From the NCBI RefSeq assembly GCF_001908205.1, contig NZ_LGHL01000016.1, forward strand, positions 1 through 34,073: a stretch of DNA of 34,073 nt, written 5' to 3'. The notes under the pieces are model-generated. The model worked only from the letters and a program-made list of their open reading frames with translations. It searched no databases and had not been told where the DNA came from. Below are positions 19,331 through 27,548 of the stretch, piece by piece. The stretch comes from Bradyrhizobium sp. NAS80.1. Its GTDB lineage: Bacteria; Pseudomonadota; Alphaproteobacteria; Rhizobiales; Xanthobacteraceae. Made by a program: the position numbers and the translations under genes. Position 1 is the stretch's first letter, and every line of letters begins with the position of its first letter.

Positions 19331-20463
19331 CCTGCCTTCCGCAACGGCTCGACGAACATCTCGTTGTGCGTCAGCTCCGGCAAGTCCGAACGCTGGCCGA
19401 AAGACCACAGGATCCACCCCAACTCGTAGCTTCGACACTCGCGACGAAGTTCTAATTCGGAAGGATTGATCAAAGCCGCCTCGCGGCCCAGCATGGAATT
19501 TCGAAGAGCACGAAACACTCTCCATTTCTTCGTGTGCAGCTCGCCTCTTCGTACCTGTGACCGAATGGTCAATTGCAATTCGGGCACGAGCATGGGCGTA
19601 GACAGCTGATTTTCGCCGAACACCCAATTGAATCCCTTGATGATAGCGTTCCGCGCTTCCAGGATTCCGTGCTGCTCCGCGAGCTCGAGGAAGGCCGGAG
19701 CCATACCATACTGGTGGACCGAGTAGACCTCGTAGAAATCGAGGACCCGCCCATTGGCCGCATCAAAAAACCACGGCCACTCCCCGTTGGGCCCCTGCAG
19801 TTCAATCAGCTTCCGAGTGCATGTATTGGCGATTTGAATGGCCCGATCGTCATTCATCAACTCGCCGTAAGCGTAGCAGGCGAGCAGCAGATAGGTTTGG
19901 GTCGCAAAAGATGCATAACGCCGCCGCGAACCGCGGGCCGCATCGAAAAATAGGCCAGATGGGGAGCAATACCGATCCAGTAGAAATGCGAACAGTCCAG
20001 CCGCGATCGGAGACCACCTTTTTCGTTCGATTTTGGCCTGAGCCGCCACCCCGACGACGATCATTCCAATATCTTGGGCGCGGAAGGAGCTCCACTGATT
20101 CTTGTCGGAAAGCATCCCATCGATATGACGGAGAACATCATCGGGAAGCGCCAATCGAAGTTCCGCGCCTGCCCATAGCGCGACACCAAAGGCATATTTG
20201 GACACAGGCAGTGTCGGGAGGTGACGGACGTTTTGCTGAAACGTCTCTGCTAGGTTAATGTTTCGCGGAACGCGCTGCACCCGGGCCATACCCAGGAGCA
20301 CGTTAAGCGTATAAAATACGTCACTCCGGGGCACGGATTCATTCGGCCGGTCCCGATTATCCAAGTGATAGATATGGGACCATCGTCCGAACTCCGGAAG
20401 CCAGCATCGCTCCAGTCCCTTCAAAGCATAATCAACGAGAGGCGAATTTCCTGGTGTCGACAT
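19327..20463 (-). CDS. Toroid-like protein of polysaccharide clusters, function unknown
   Basis: About 378 residues, no signal peptide, helix-rich throughout. Motifs such as RWSHIYHLDNRD, SDVFYTLNVLLGMARV, SFATQTYLLLACYAYGEL, LQGPNGEWPWFFDA and DFYEVYSVHQYGMAPAFLEL recur in alpha/alpha-toroid enzymes that act on sugars, but the reaction is unknown to me. Start at ATG 20463 fits the conserved region; ATG 20478 and TTG 20493 are alternatives. Divergent from the GT2 at 20691 and convergent with the GT2 at 18338. Context suggests a role in polysaccharide modification or quality control (inference). Confidence 0.65.
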   Translation of the reverse strand: MSTPGNSPLVDYALKGLERCWLPEFGRWSHIYHLDNRDRPNESVPRSDVFYTLNVLLGMARVQRVPRNINLAETFQQNVRHLPTLPVSKYAFGVALWAGAELRLALPDDVLRHIDGMLSDKNQWSSFRAQDIGMIVVGVAAQAKIERKRWSPIAAGLFAFLLDRYCSPSGLFFDAARGSRRRYASFATQTYLLLACYAYGELMNDDRAIQIANTCTRKLIELQGPNGEWPWFFDAANGRVLDFYEVYSVHQYGMAPAFLELAEQHGILEARNAIIKGFNWVFGENQLSTPMLVPELQLTIRSQVRRGELHTKKWRVFRALRNSMLGREAALINPSELELRRECRSYELGWILWSFGQRSDLPELTHNEMFVEPLRKAG

Positions 20464-20690
20464 ATTTGGATTTCTCATCGGACGCCCGCTCAAAATTAAC
20501 TATTGTAATCCTACCTACTATATTATGACGCGATTAATTTAACCAAGTCGGTTGAAAAGGCAAATGCGCGATGGGATGAACATGCGGCCAAGCGTCCTGG
20601 CGATCGGACGCCCTAAGCGCCGTCCTGCCGGCTGCGCGTTACTTAGATAAGTAAATTTAGGTGCGTTCGGTTTCGAGATTGGAGTCCGAA
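20464..20690. promoter_or_regulatory. Divergent promoter region, toroid-like gene / GT2
   Basis: AT-rich at 20490-20545 with the related sequence GATTAATTTAACC at 20532-20544, but no exact copy of the AATTAAAT octamer. It lies between two divergent genes and is the likely control region. Confidence 0.35.
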
Positions 20691-21728
20691 GTGATAGATC
20701 CAGACCGTTTTCGAGTGGCGATTCTGATCGTGAGTTTTCGCAATCCGCAGGATGTGCAAGCATGCCTGAGCTCCCTCTCCCGTTCGATGCCGGAACCTCA
20801 TTTCGATATTTTCGTGTGCGAAAATGGCGGCAGTGAATCGTTTAACGAGCTGTGCGACGCACTAACGGATTCGAAAGGATCGTGCACCGTCGTTTCTGAC
20901 GAGTTGCCGGATTCGCTTGCCTCCTCTTCGGGGCGGCTAGCGGAGGTCAAGAGCCTCGCGCTCAAAGACAGGCCCTCGCGGGTATGGATTGGCCGCGCCA
21001 CGCAAAATCTTGGCTATGCGGGCGGCATCAATGTCTGGATCGAACGACTGCTGCCGATTTCGGCCTGGCAGGGATTTTGGATTCTCAATCCGGACGCGGA
21101 ACCTGAACCCGATGCGTTGCACGAGCTGGTTGAGCGCGCAGTTGCAGGCAAGAAAGGCATGGTGGGCAGCACCATCGTGCCCGCCGCCAACCGCAACTAC
21201 GTTCATTGCCGCGCCGGCCATCGCTGGCGCAAGCTACGAACCAGCCTTGCCCTTATCGGCCTTGGGGAACCAATCAATGGCCCCATAGATCTCCAGGCGA
21301 TCGAGGCGGCTCTAGACTGCATTGCCGGGGGATCCATGTATGTCACGCGAACATGTCTTGAGAAAATCGGTCTGATGGAAGAGCGATTCTTTCTGTTTTA
21401 CGAGGACGCGGACTGGTCCTTCCGGGCAAAGCAGCATGGCCTGGGGTACGCGCCTAACTCGATAGTACCGCACCGAGGAGGCACAACGATCGGATCCGCC
21501 CGACTTCGCGCCGAAAGATCCCGGCTTTCAGTGTATCTTGAAAGCCGAAATCACCTCCACTTCGTTCGCATGCATTGGCACCGGTACTGGCCCTTTGCGA
21601 TCGTTCAAGGATGCATATCCGCAGCCACTTATCTCTTTGCTCTCTCTCCAAAGAATTTCAAAGCTGCCGTAGACGGACTATTGGCCGGAATGAAGGGCGA
21701 AACAGGCCGGCCCGAGTTCCACGCCTGA
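20691..21728 (+). CDS. Family 2 glycosyltransferase (rhamnosyltransferase-like)
   Basis: About 345 residues. VAILIVSFRNPQDVQACL begins the GT-A domain; NLGYAGGINVWI and FWILNPDAEPEPDAL are the nucleotide-sugar-binding and N-P-D motifs of the WcaA/rhamnosyltransferase-like subgroup; FLFYEDADWSFRAKQHG carries the ED-x-D/W catalytic-base region. Start chosen at GTG 20691 with GGAG six bases upstream. Convergent with the deacetylase gene. A rhamnose donor is only suggested by family resemblance. Confidence 0.85.
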   Translation: MIDPDRFRVAILIVSFRNPQDVQACLSSLSRSMPEPHFDIFVCENGGSESFNELCDALTDSKGSCTVVSDELPDSLASSSGRLAEVKSLALKDRPSRVWIGRATQNLGYAGGINVWIERLLPISAWQGFWILNPDAEPEPDALHELVERAVAGKKGMVGSTIVPAANRNYVHCRAGHRWRKLRTSLALIGLGEPINGPIDLQAIEAALDCIAGGSMYVTRTCLEKIGLMEERFFLFYEDADWSFRAKQHGLGYAPNSIVPHRGGTTIGSARLRAERSRLSVYLESRNHLHFVRMHWHRYWPFAIVQGCISAATYLFALSPKNFKAAVDGLLAGMKGETGRPEFHA

Positions 21729-21822
21729 TGGGCGTGCACGGACCGTTCGTACTAACAGTCGCGTCTCGAAGCGACAAATCGGCGCATCCCTGGCGGCCGC
21801 TCCTGGACGTGGATGGTGGGCT

Positions 21823-22707
21823 TCAATGCGGTTGGACGCGGATGCCTGGCGCCTGGTTGCCGAAAATCGACCGCATCGTTTTCCTCAACGGTACGCTGTC
21901 CCCCATCCATTGATATGCGCCGTTGAACTTCAAGAAGAATTCAATCGGACCGTCGGATGGCTCGACCTTGGTTCGCCCCCGCAAAAGCTCGGGACATGTC
22001 GTATCGACCTCCTGGGCCGTAACCGAATATGCGGTTTCATAACCGGCTGCGCGGCACATCGCGACCGCGGACGCATCATGATCCCCGTAGGGGAAGGAAA
22101 AGTCGATAATTTCACGTCCGCTCAACTCCGCCAACCGACGGCGCGAGTCTTCGATTTCCTTGCGCGCCCACTGTGTATCCAATCTCGTGATTGGCGGATG
22201 AGTTAGGCTATGTGATCCAAGCGAAACAAGCGACGCATTCAGCGCGTTCAACTGCGCGGACGACATAACGACTTCGGTCAGTTCCGGATTTGCGGCAACG
22301 GCAAGTGCGGGCTCACTCTCTTCCATTGCCCAACCTGGAGTTCGCCCAGTCCAGCCAACCGGGACGAATATCGTTGAGTGAAATGAATACCGGGCGAGTT
22401 CGGGGAGAGCATTTTCGGCAACACTGACGAAGGCATCATCGAACGTAATGGCAACGCATTTCTTCCCGGAAGGCAGTTGTCCTCGGTACGAGGCCGGCAG
22501 TATCCACGCTCGGCGGTTGAGAGCTTCCACTTGGCGGGCAAAGCTACGCCGATGTTCAGGAGACACCCCGTGATAGTAAAGGATAGTAAGCCGCTGGGCA
22601 GACCGCCGGCCTGCCAGGCGAAGCGAGTAGCGAAAAACGGCTCGCATCGTGTAATAGGCCAAGCTGATGAGGATTTTTACATCTCGTTTAAATTCGGGCG
22701 CTCTCAT
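21823..22707 (-). CDS. NodB-like polysaccharide deacetylase
   Basis: About 294 residues. Numbered from ATG 22707: AITFDDAF with D90/D91 (metal and base), GSHSLTHPP with H166/H170 (metal), and FSFPYGDHD at about 203 are the NodB motifs. A hydrophobic N-terminal segment (ILISLAYYTM) suggests membrane association facing the periplasm. Family enzymes remove N- or O-acetyl groups from polysaccharides; a GlcNAc or ManNAcA residue is a candidate substrate. Similar deacetylases accompany exosortase-linked polysaccharide loci, and the next gene upstream is exosortase-associated here. AT octamer ATTTAATT at 22794-22801 lies in the upstream gap. Confidence 0.85.
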   Translation of the reverse strand: MRAPEFKRDVKILISLAYYTMRAVFRYSLRLAGRRSAQRLTILYYHGVSPEHRRSFARQVEALNRRAWILPASYRGQLPSGKKCVAITFDDAFVSVAENALPELARYSFHSTIFVPVGWTGRTPGWAMEESEPALAVAANPELTEVVMSSAQLNALNASLVSLGSHSLTHPPITRLDTQWARKEIEDSRRRLAELSGREIIDFSFPYGDHDASAVAMCRAAGYETAYSVTAQEVDTTCPELLRGRTKVEPSDGPIEFFLKFNGAYQWMGDSVPLRKTMRSIFGNQAPGIRVQPH

Positions 22708-22838
22708 TGTGCTACACTTGTGTTTTCCGACAGCCAAGCGCGGACTATATTAATATGGCAGATCTTCTGGCAACGCTTCATATTATTCTACTTATTTAAT
22801 TGGTTCCGCCTACGGTACGCAATTTGCGGCATTGGGCC
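22708..22838 (-). promoter_or_regulatory. Upstream region of the deacetylase gene with AT octamer
   Basis: 131 bases, AT-rich at 22745-22802, holding ATTTAATT at 22794-22801. Separates the deacetylase from the preceding minus-strand gene, so the deacetylase probably has its own promoter. Confidence 0.4.
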
Positions 22839-23321
22839 TCACGTAGGCTCCTGCGAACCCAGCTCGCTCCAAGGCAACTGCTCCGCAGCACACGAGGTGA
22901 CCACGGCGAGCACGGAGGGAACGCGCGTTACCAGGCCGAGCTCACGAAGAAACCGAAACCAGAAATAACTCGCGATCGTCAGGCGGACCGGCTGCTCGGC
23001 GTAAACTGCTCCCCGGAACACGTAAAATGCGCGGTCACTTGTAGCGCTCCCATGGCGAACAAGAAATGTTTCATGCCCGAGTGGCGAAACTCTTGCTACT
23101 CGCAATCGACACGAGGGCGACCGCGCCTCGATTACGCCCATATACTCCATGCCTTCGTCCGTAACGTTAACGTCGAACCTCTGTTTGGCAAGAAACTCCA
23201 GAATTGCGTTCTGTATTTCCACCGGATTTTCCGGCTTGACCACCACCTTCCAGGCGATCGTCAGCGGAAGAAATACAATGACTAACCACTTATGCGCGGA
23301 AGAGTGCGTCACGCCTGACAC
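22839..23321 (-). CDS. Small membrane-anchored protein overlapping the exosortase gene (candidate partner)
   Basis: About 160 residues with one N-terminal hydrophobic segment (WLVIVFLPLTIAWKVVV) and a soluble part that should face the periplasm. GTG 23321 lies inside the last 32 bases of the exosortase-like gene, so the two are translationally coupled; a second GTG at 23312 is possible. The layout (exosortase followed by a single-helix periplasmic protein) recalls the EpsI/exosortase-associated proteins, but I do not see a firm EpsI signature, so the link rests on position. Function is unproven. Confidence 0.6.
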   Translation of the reverse strand: MSGVTHSSAHKWLVIVFLPLTIAWKVVVKPENPVEIQNAILEFLAKQRFDVNVTDEGMEYMGVIEARSPSCRLRVARVSPLGHETFLVRHGSATSDRAFYVFRGAVYAEQPVRLTIASYFWFRFLRELGLVTRVPSVLAVVTSCAAEQLPWSELGSQEPT

Positions 23322-24129
23322 CTAATACGCTGATCGCTACGATTAAAAGGAGAACTATGACGTTCGGAACGATTTCGGCCAGCGGGGTGTGGAGCATCTC
23401 GTAATGCGCGGAGCTCAAGCCCATGAGGCTGATGCGGATAACGTTCACTGCGACCACGGAAGAGCAAGCAAGCAGGCACCAAAGGATATCTTGAGCGCGC
23501 CTTTCATGCTGCACGGACTCGCTGATGGTGACCCAGCACAGTAATGCCAGCGACACACTTGCGAGCGAGGAACAGGATGGAAAGATAGCAAGTGTACCGG
23601 AACGATCAGCAAATTCCACGATATTTCCGTTTCGGTGCGTACCCAGCATCCATCCAACAAGCGACGCATCCACACTCAGGATGAAATTGGCAAACAGATC
23701 AAATAAAAGGCGGCTCCAGAGCATGGGAACCGTCGCGGCAAGAAGAATCACGGCTCCTCGATTCTGAGATTCGGTCGCTTGCGTAAAAAACAAGACGTAC
23801 AAGCAGAGCATGGTCACGGCCAGCCAACTCATTGCCCCTATTGGAAGAGCGATAACCGGCAAGAGAACCATCGCGACCACGAGGTCGGCCAAATGTATGT
23901 CGCCCTTCCTGTCGGCCAGAACCAACGATATGCCAACGAACAGCGCAGCCAGGACGATGACGCTGACCTCGAATGTACCCACTGCCGCATCCATCCACCC
24001 AAGCCGGCGGACCGACAGAATCATTTTTGCGGCTAAGCCATTGGCCGCGGCAAGAATGTACAAGCTCGCAAATAGCTCACTGCGTGTGAAGCGTAACGCC
24101 TTTATGGCGGCCTGGGCGCTTTGATACAT
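23290..24129 (-). CDS. Exosortase/archaeosortase-family membrane protease
   Basis: About 279 residues with about eight hydrophobic segments. The exosortase catalytic pattern can be placed: C186 in FPSCSSLASVSLALL, R232 in VNVIRISLMG, and H247 in YEMLHTP (H242 is a less likely alternative). In the family these Cys, Arg and His act in cleavage and transfer of proteins carrying a C-terminal motif-helix-Arg sorting signal, usually beside exopolysaccharide genes. Here the neighbours are a polysaccharide deacetylase and the 160-residue partner, and a possible substrate is the 81-residue protein at 30899-31144. Start ATG 24129 has a weak ribosome-binding site. The subfamily cannot be named from the sequence alone. 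Confidence 0.75.
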   Translation of the reverse strand: MYQSAQAAIKALRFTRSELFASLYILAAANGLAAKMILSVRRLGWMDAAVGTFEVSVIVLAALFVGISLVLADRKGDIHLADLVVAMVLLPVIALPIGAMSWLAVTMLCLYVLFFTQATESQNRGAVILLAATVPMLWSRLLFDLFANFILSVDASLVGWMLGTHRNGNIVEFADRSGTLAIFPSCSSLASVSLALLCWVTISESVQHERRAQDILWCLLACSSVVAVNVIRISLMGLSSAHYEMLHTPLAEIVPNVIVLLLIVAISVLGVRRDALFRA

Positions 24130-24586
24130 GGATACATATGCACGTTGGGTTTAGCGTCGCGCGAATTGACTTGCCTCGCAGCCTTGGTTTGCCGCCATCT
24201 CGCCTATAATACGCATCCTGAGCGGGCCAGAACGAAACACAGCCCGTCGCCTGAACCACATTTACGGTAACCCTTTAATCGCTGGGCGCGCAATAAAATA
24301 AATGATATATTTTTACTATCGCCCGGATTAATTAGCGCGTCGACCCGCTGACGGATTGCCATGAATGGATTTTTTTGGATTTAATAATGGAATAAATTAT
24401 GATTATTTATTCGAGGCCAGAGTTCTTTCGCCAGGAGAGAGTCCCGCTGCACCCAAGACCCATTTGGGAACTGGTAGCGTTCGGGCCAACGGCACAAGTG
24501 CTTTGGCAGGAGTGAGCGAATGGGCCTTTAAGCTCATGCGTTTCAAATGTTTGTTTGTCATCGCTTGACCCGGCGGGAGGAAATCT
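24130..24586. promoter_or_regulatory. Divergent promoter region, exosortase-like gene / adenylation gene
   Basis: 457 bases. The stretch 24285-24415 is strongly AT-rich and holds octamer relatives (GGATTAATTAGC, GATTTAATAATGG) but no exact AATTAAAT copy. A strong GGGAGG at 24575-24580 serves the adenylation gene start at 24587. A 67-codon open frame at 24365-24568 has no ribosome-binding site or known domain and was not called. Confidence 0.4.
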
Positions 24587-26530
24587 GTGGCTTTGACGGA
24601 AACCTTACCAAATCCTTCGCAGGAGTACCGCGCCTCCGCCTGGGGCACGCTGACGGAACTCCAACGGACGCAGCTGCTCCGCTGGAACGACACGTGCGCG
24701 GATTTCCCGCAGGTCGGCACGCACGAGCTGTTCGAGCGTCAAGTCGACCGCAATCCCGAAGCCATTGCCGTCGTGTTCGGGAAACGTCAACTCAGCTATC
24801 GAGAGCTGAACGAGCAGGCAAACCGGGTTGCACACCACCTTCGTAGACGAGGCGTGAGACCCGACGTGCTGGTGGGTGTTTGCCTTGAACGCTCGCCGGA
24901 AATGGTCGTGGCGTTGTTGGCCGTCTGGAAGGCCGGCGGTGCATACGTGCCCCTTGATCCGGCCTATCCGAAGGAGCGGCTGTCGTTCATGGTCGAGGAC
25001 GCGCAGCCGCTTTTGATCCTGACCGAGGAGAAGTGCCTCCCGCTGCTATCGATATCAGGCGACAAAGTGCTCTGCCTGGATACCGACTGGCCGATGCTTG
25101 GTCAGGAGATGGGGGACAACCCGGCGCCCACCGCCGAGCCCTCAAATCTTGCCTACGTCATGTACACTTCGGGCTCCACAGGCAAGCCGAAAGGCGCAAT
25201 GATTATTCATCGCGGCTTGGTCAATTACCTGTGGTGGGCAATCAGAACCTACCCCGTCGAGTCCGGCTTTTCGGCTCCGGTTCACACATCCATCTCTTTC
25301 GATCTGACGGTCACGAGCCTGTACACCACCTTGTTGGGTGGCGGCACGGTGGAGCTGGTACCTGAGGACGTCGGCGCACAGAACCTGTTGGCCACACTTC
25401 TGCGTGCCGACAAGCACGGGCTCGTCAAGATCACGCCGGCTCACCTCGAGCTGCTCGGTACGCAAGTTGACGCCGATCAGGCGGCGGGCATGGCGAGAGC
25501 GTTCGTGATCGGCGGCGAAAACCTGGTCGCCGAAACCCTTCGGCTGTGGCGCGATCACGCGCCATCGATACGCTTGTTCAATGAGTACGGTCCGACCGAA
25601 ACGGTCGTAGGCTGCTGCGTCCACGAGGTGCAGCCTGGCGATGCTCGCAGCGGATCCGTCTCCATCGGGCGACCGATCGCGAATACACAGCTGTATGTCC
25701 TCGACGAGAACATGCACCCGGTGGCGCCCGGCATGATGGGCGAGTTATTCATCGGCGGGGCCGGCGTTGGGCTCGGTTATCTCAATAGACCTGAGCTCAC
25801 GAATGAGCGGTTCCTGCCGGACCGGTTCAGTGGCGTTAGCGGCGCGCGCTTGTACAAGAGCGGAGACCTGGCCCGATATCGCAGTGACGGCTCGCTGGAG
25901 TACCTTGGCCGTGCCGACGACCAGGTCAAGATCCGCGGCTATCGCATCGAGCTCGGCGAGGTTGAGGCGGCCCTTGCTGCGGGACCGGGCGTGCAAACCT
26001 GTGCTGTCCTGGCGCGCGAGGACGAGCCAGGAAACAAGCAGCTCGTCGCGTACGTCGTTTCGCGCGAAGACGAGGTACCCGAGAAGGATGAACTCCGGGC
26101 GTTCCTGAAAGCAAGCCTCCCCGAATATATGGTCCCCGCGCAGTTCGTATTCCTGGATGCTCTCCCGCTCACACCGAACGGAAAGATCGATCGCAAGGCC
26201 CTGCCCGCTCCGTCAAATGCGGGTGCCGGCGCAGGCGGTCCGCCCCGGACGGAAACCGAGAAGATGATTGCGGCGATCTGGCGCGAGTTGCTGCGCGTCG
26301 ACGACATCGGCATCGAGGACGATTTCTTTGATTTGGGAGGACAGTCGATCACTGCCGTCGGCCTTGTCGCCCGGCTTGCCGAGGCCTTCGATGTCAAGAT
26401 CGAACTCGCAGCCTTGTTCGAACGAACGACGATCGCCGGGCTTTCAGAAGCAATCGACATGCTCGTACTGACCAACTACCGGGCCCCTGCGAAAGCCTCA
26501 TCGGTCGCGCGTGAGGAGTTCGAACTATGA
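24587..26530 (+). CDS. Stand-alone NRPS adenylation + peptidyl carrier protein, Asn-type code
   Basis: 647 residues, start GTG with GGGAGG. Residues about 17-50 keep the linker normally found after a condensation domain, yet no such domain is present. Adenylation motifs: YTSGSTGKPKG (193-203), NEYGPTE (332-338), YKSGDLARYRSDG (423-435), GRADDQVKIRGYRIELGE (441-458), NGKIDR with K533. The carrier domain ends with FFDLGGQS, S587 being the phosphopantetheine site. Specificity residues read by alignment to the Phe-activating GrsA domain are D239 L240 T243 K281 V307 G309 E333 V341 G342 K533, i.e. DLTKVGEVGK, one change from the published Asn code (DLTKLGEVGK) and two from the Asp code. So it should activate Asn on its own carrier. 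Next gene overlaps by ATGA. No condensation domain is in the window, and the acceptor is unknown. Confidence 0.9.
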   Translation: MALTETLPNPSQEYRASAWGTLTELQRTQLLRWNDTCADFPQVGTHELFERQVDRNPEAIAVVFGKRQLSYRELNEQANRVAHHLRRRGVRPDVLVGVCLERSPEMVVALLAVWKAGGAYVPLDPAYPKERLSFMVEDAQPLLILTEEKCLPLLSISGDKVLCLDTDWPMLGQEMGDNPAPTAEPSNLAYVMYTSGSTGKPKGAMIIHRGLVNYLWWAIRTYPVESGFSAPVHTSISFDLTVTSLYTTLLGGGTVELVPEDVGAQNLLATLLRADKHGLVKITPAHLELLGTQVDADQAAGMARAFVIGGENLVAETLRLWRDHAPSIRLFNEYGPTETVVGCCVHEVQPGDARSGSVSIGRPIANTQLYVLDENMHPVAPGMMGELFIGGAGVGLGYLNRPELTNERFLPDRFSGVSGARLYKSGDLARYRSDGSLEYLGRADDQVKIRGYRIELGEVEAALAAGPGVQTCAVLAREDEPGNKQLVAYVVSREDEVPEKDELRAFLKASLPEYMVPAQFVFLDALPLTPNGKIDRKALPAPSNAGAGAGGPPRTETEKMIAAIWRELLRVDDIGIEDDFFDLGGQSITAVGLVARLAEAFDVKIELAALFERTTIAGLSEAIDMLVLTNYRAPAKASSVAREEFEL

Positions 26531-27477
26531 TGGATGCCACCGTGTTGCTCTCGACGCTTCGTGCCCGCGACGTCAGGCTGTGGATCGAGGATACGCAGCT
26601 AAAATGCAGTGCTCCCGTCGGAGCACTCGATGCCGGGCTGCGTCAGGCGCTGTCCAGCCGAAAACAAGAGATCATGGCGTTGCTGCAGCAGGCCGAGGCG
26701 CTGAAGAACGGTCCGGCCTCGATCGTGCCGATCAAGCCGGAGGGTTGCCGGCCGCCGATTTTCGCCGTCTCCGGCCACGGGGGCGACGTCTTCTGCCTGC
26801 TCCAGCTGGCCCGCCATCTGCATGTGGAACAGCCCATGATCGGCGTGCAGCCGCCGGGCCTGGACGGCAGCGAGCCGCTGAAGTCGATTGAGGCGCTAGC
26901 ACGTTATGAAATCGAGCAAATACGCCGCTACCGCCCCCATGGCCCGTACCTCATTGCGGGGCATTGCGCGGGCGGGACACTCGCTTTCGAGGTGGCGCGC
27001 CAACTTGTCGGGGCAGGCCAAGAGGTTCCTCTGCTGGCGCTGATCGGGAGCCCGTTTCCAACGATGTTCGGGCGTGCGTCGATGATGTGGGTCCGCGTTT
27101 CCGGCTACGCGAAGGCGCTTACACCCAGTGCATTCAAGCGCAAGCTCGAGCTGCGCCTCGAACGACAGCGAGCAGAGGCGGCCATGGTTGGCTCCTCGAC
27201 ACTAAGCGCACGGCAACGGGTCGAAAACGCTACCGTTGCCGCCGTGCGCAGTTACAAGCCGCGTCCTTACCCGGGGCAGATCGACCTGTTTGTCACCGCC
27301 GACACCTGGCATCGATCCCACCTCTGGAGCAAATTCTGCGAAACGCCGCGCGAGCACCACCTTGAGGACTTCGCTGTCAATGATTTGCTGCTCGGACCAA
27401 ACGTGAGCATCCTCGCTGCGGCCCTTCAAGGCAGCCTCAATCAGCTTCAGCGCGCGGGCGCGACGGCGCTCGCGTAA
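26527..27477 (+). CDS. Thioesterase with N-terminal TubC_N-like docking domain and Cys nucleophile
   Basis: 316 residues. Residues 1-53 (LLSTLRARDVRLWIEDTQLK, APVGALDAGLRQALSSRK) match the TubC N-terminal docking domain that pairs NRPS subunits; residues about 75-300 are an alpha/beta-hydrolase thioesterase. The nucleophile elbow is GHCAGG with C147 where most family members have Ser; the catalytic-Asp position after the following strand is Gly (LALIGSPFP), and His is H277 or H278. Cys-type thioesterases exist, including those forming strained rings, but hydrolysis is equally possible. ATG 26527 overlaps the adenylation stop as ATGA, so the pair is made together. The adenylation protein ends in an acidic REEFEL tail that could be the docking peptide (inference). 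Confidence 0.85.
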   Translation: MMDATVLLSTLRARDVRLWIEDTQLKCSAPVGALDAGLRQALSSRKQEIMALLQQAEALKNGPASIVPIKPEGCRPPIFAVSGHGGDVFCLLQLARHLHVEQPMIGVQPPGLDGSEPLKSIEALARYEIEQIRRYRPHGPYLIAGHCAGGTLAFEVARQLVGAGQEVPLLALIGSPFPTMFGRASMMWVRVSGYAKALTPSAFKRKLELRLERQRAEAAMVGSSTLSARQRVENATVAAVRSYKPRPYPGQIDLFVTADTWHRSHLWSKFCETPREHHLEDFAVNDLLLGPNVSILAAALQGSLNQLQRAGATALA

Positions 27478-27548
27478 GACAGCCGGTTGAATTTCCTTTT
27501 AGATCGCTTTCGAGCATGAAATCCTCGCCCACCGCACAAGGCTGGACG

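Noticed and set aside
21722..21780. Short hairpins between the GT2 and deacetylase stops as a bidirectional terminator
   Set aside because: Stems of only four or five base pairs and no T-run on either side.
24365..24568. 67-codon open frame before the adenylation gene
   Set aside because: No ribosome-binding site, no domain, and its start lies in the AT-rich promoter region; the composition is not convincing.
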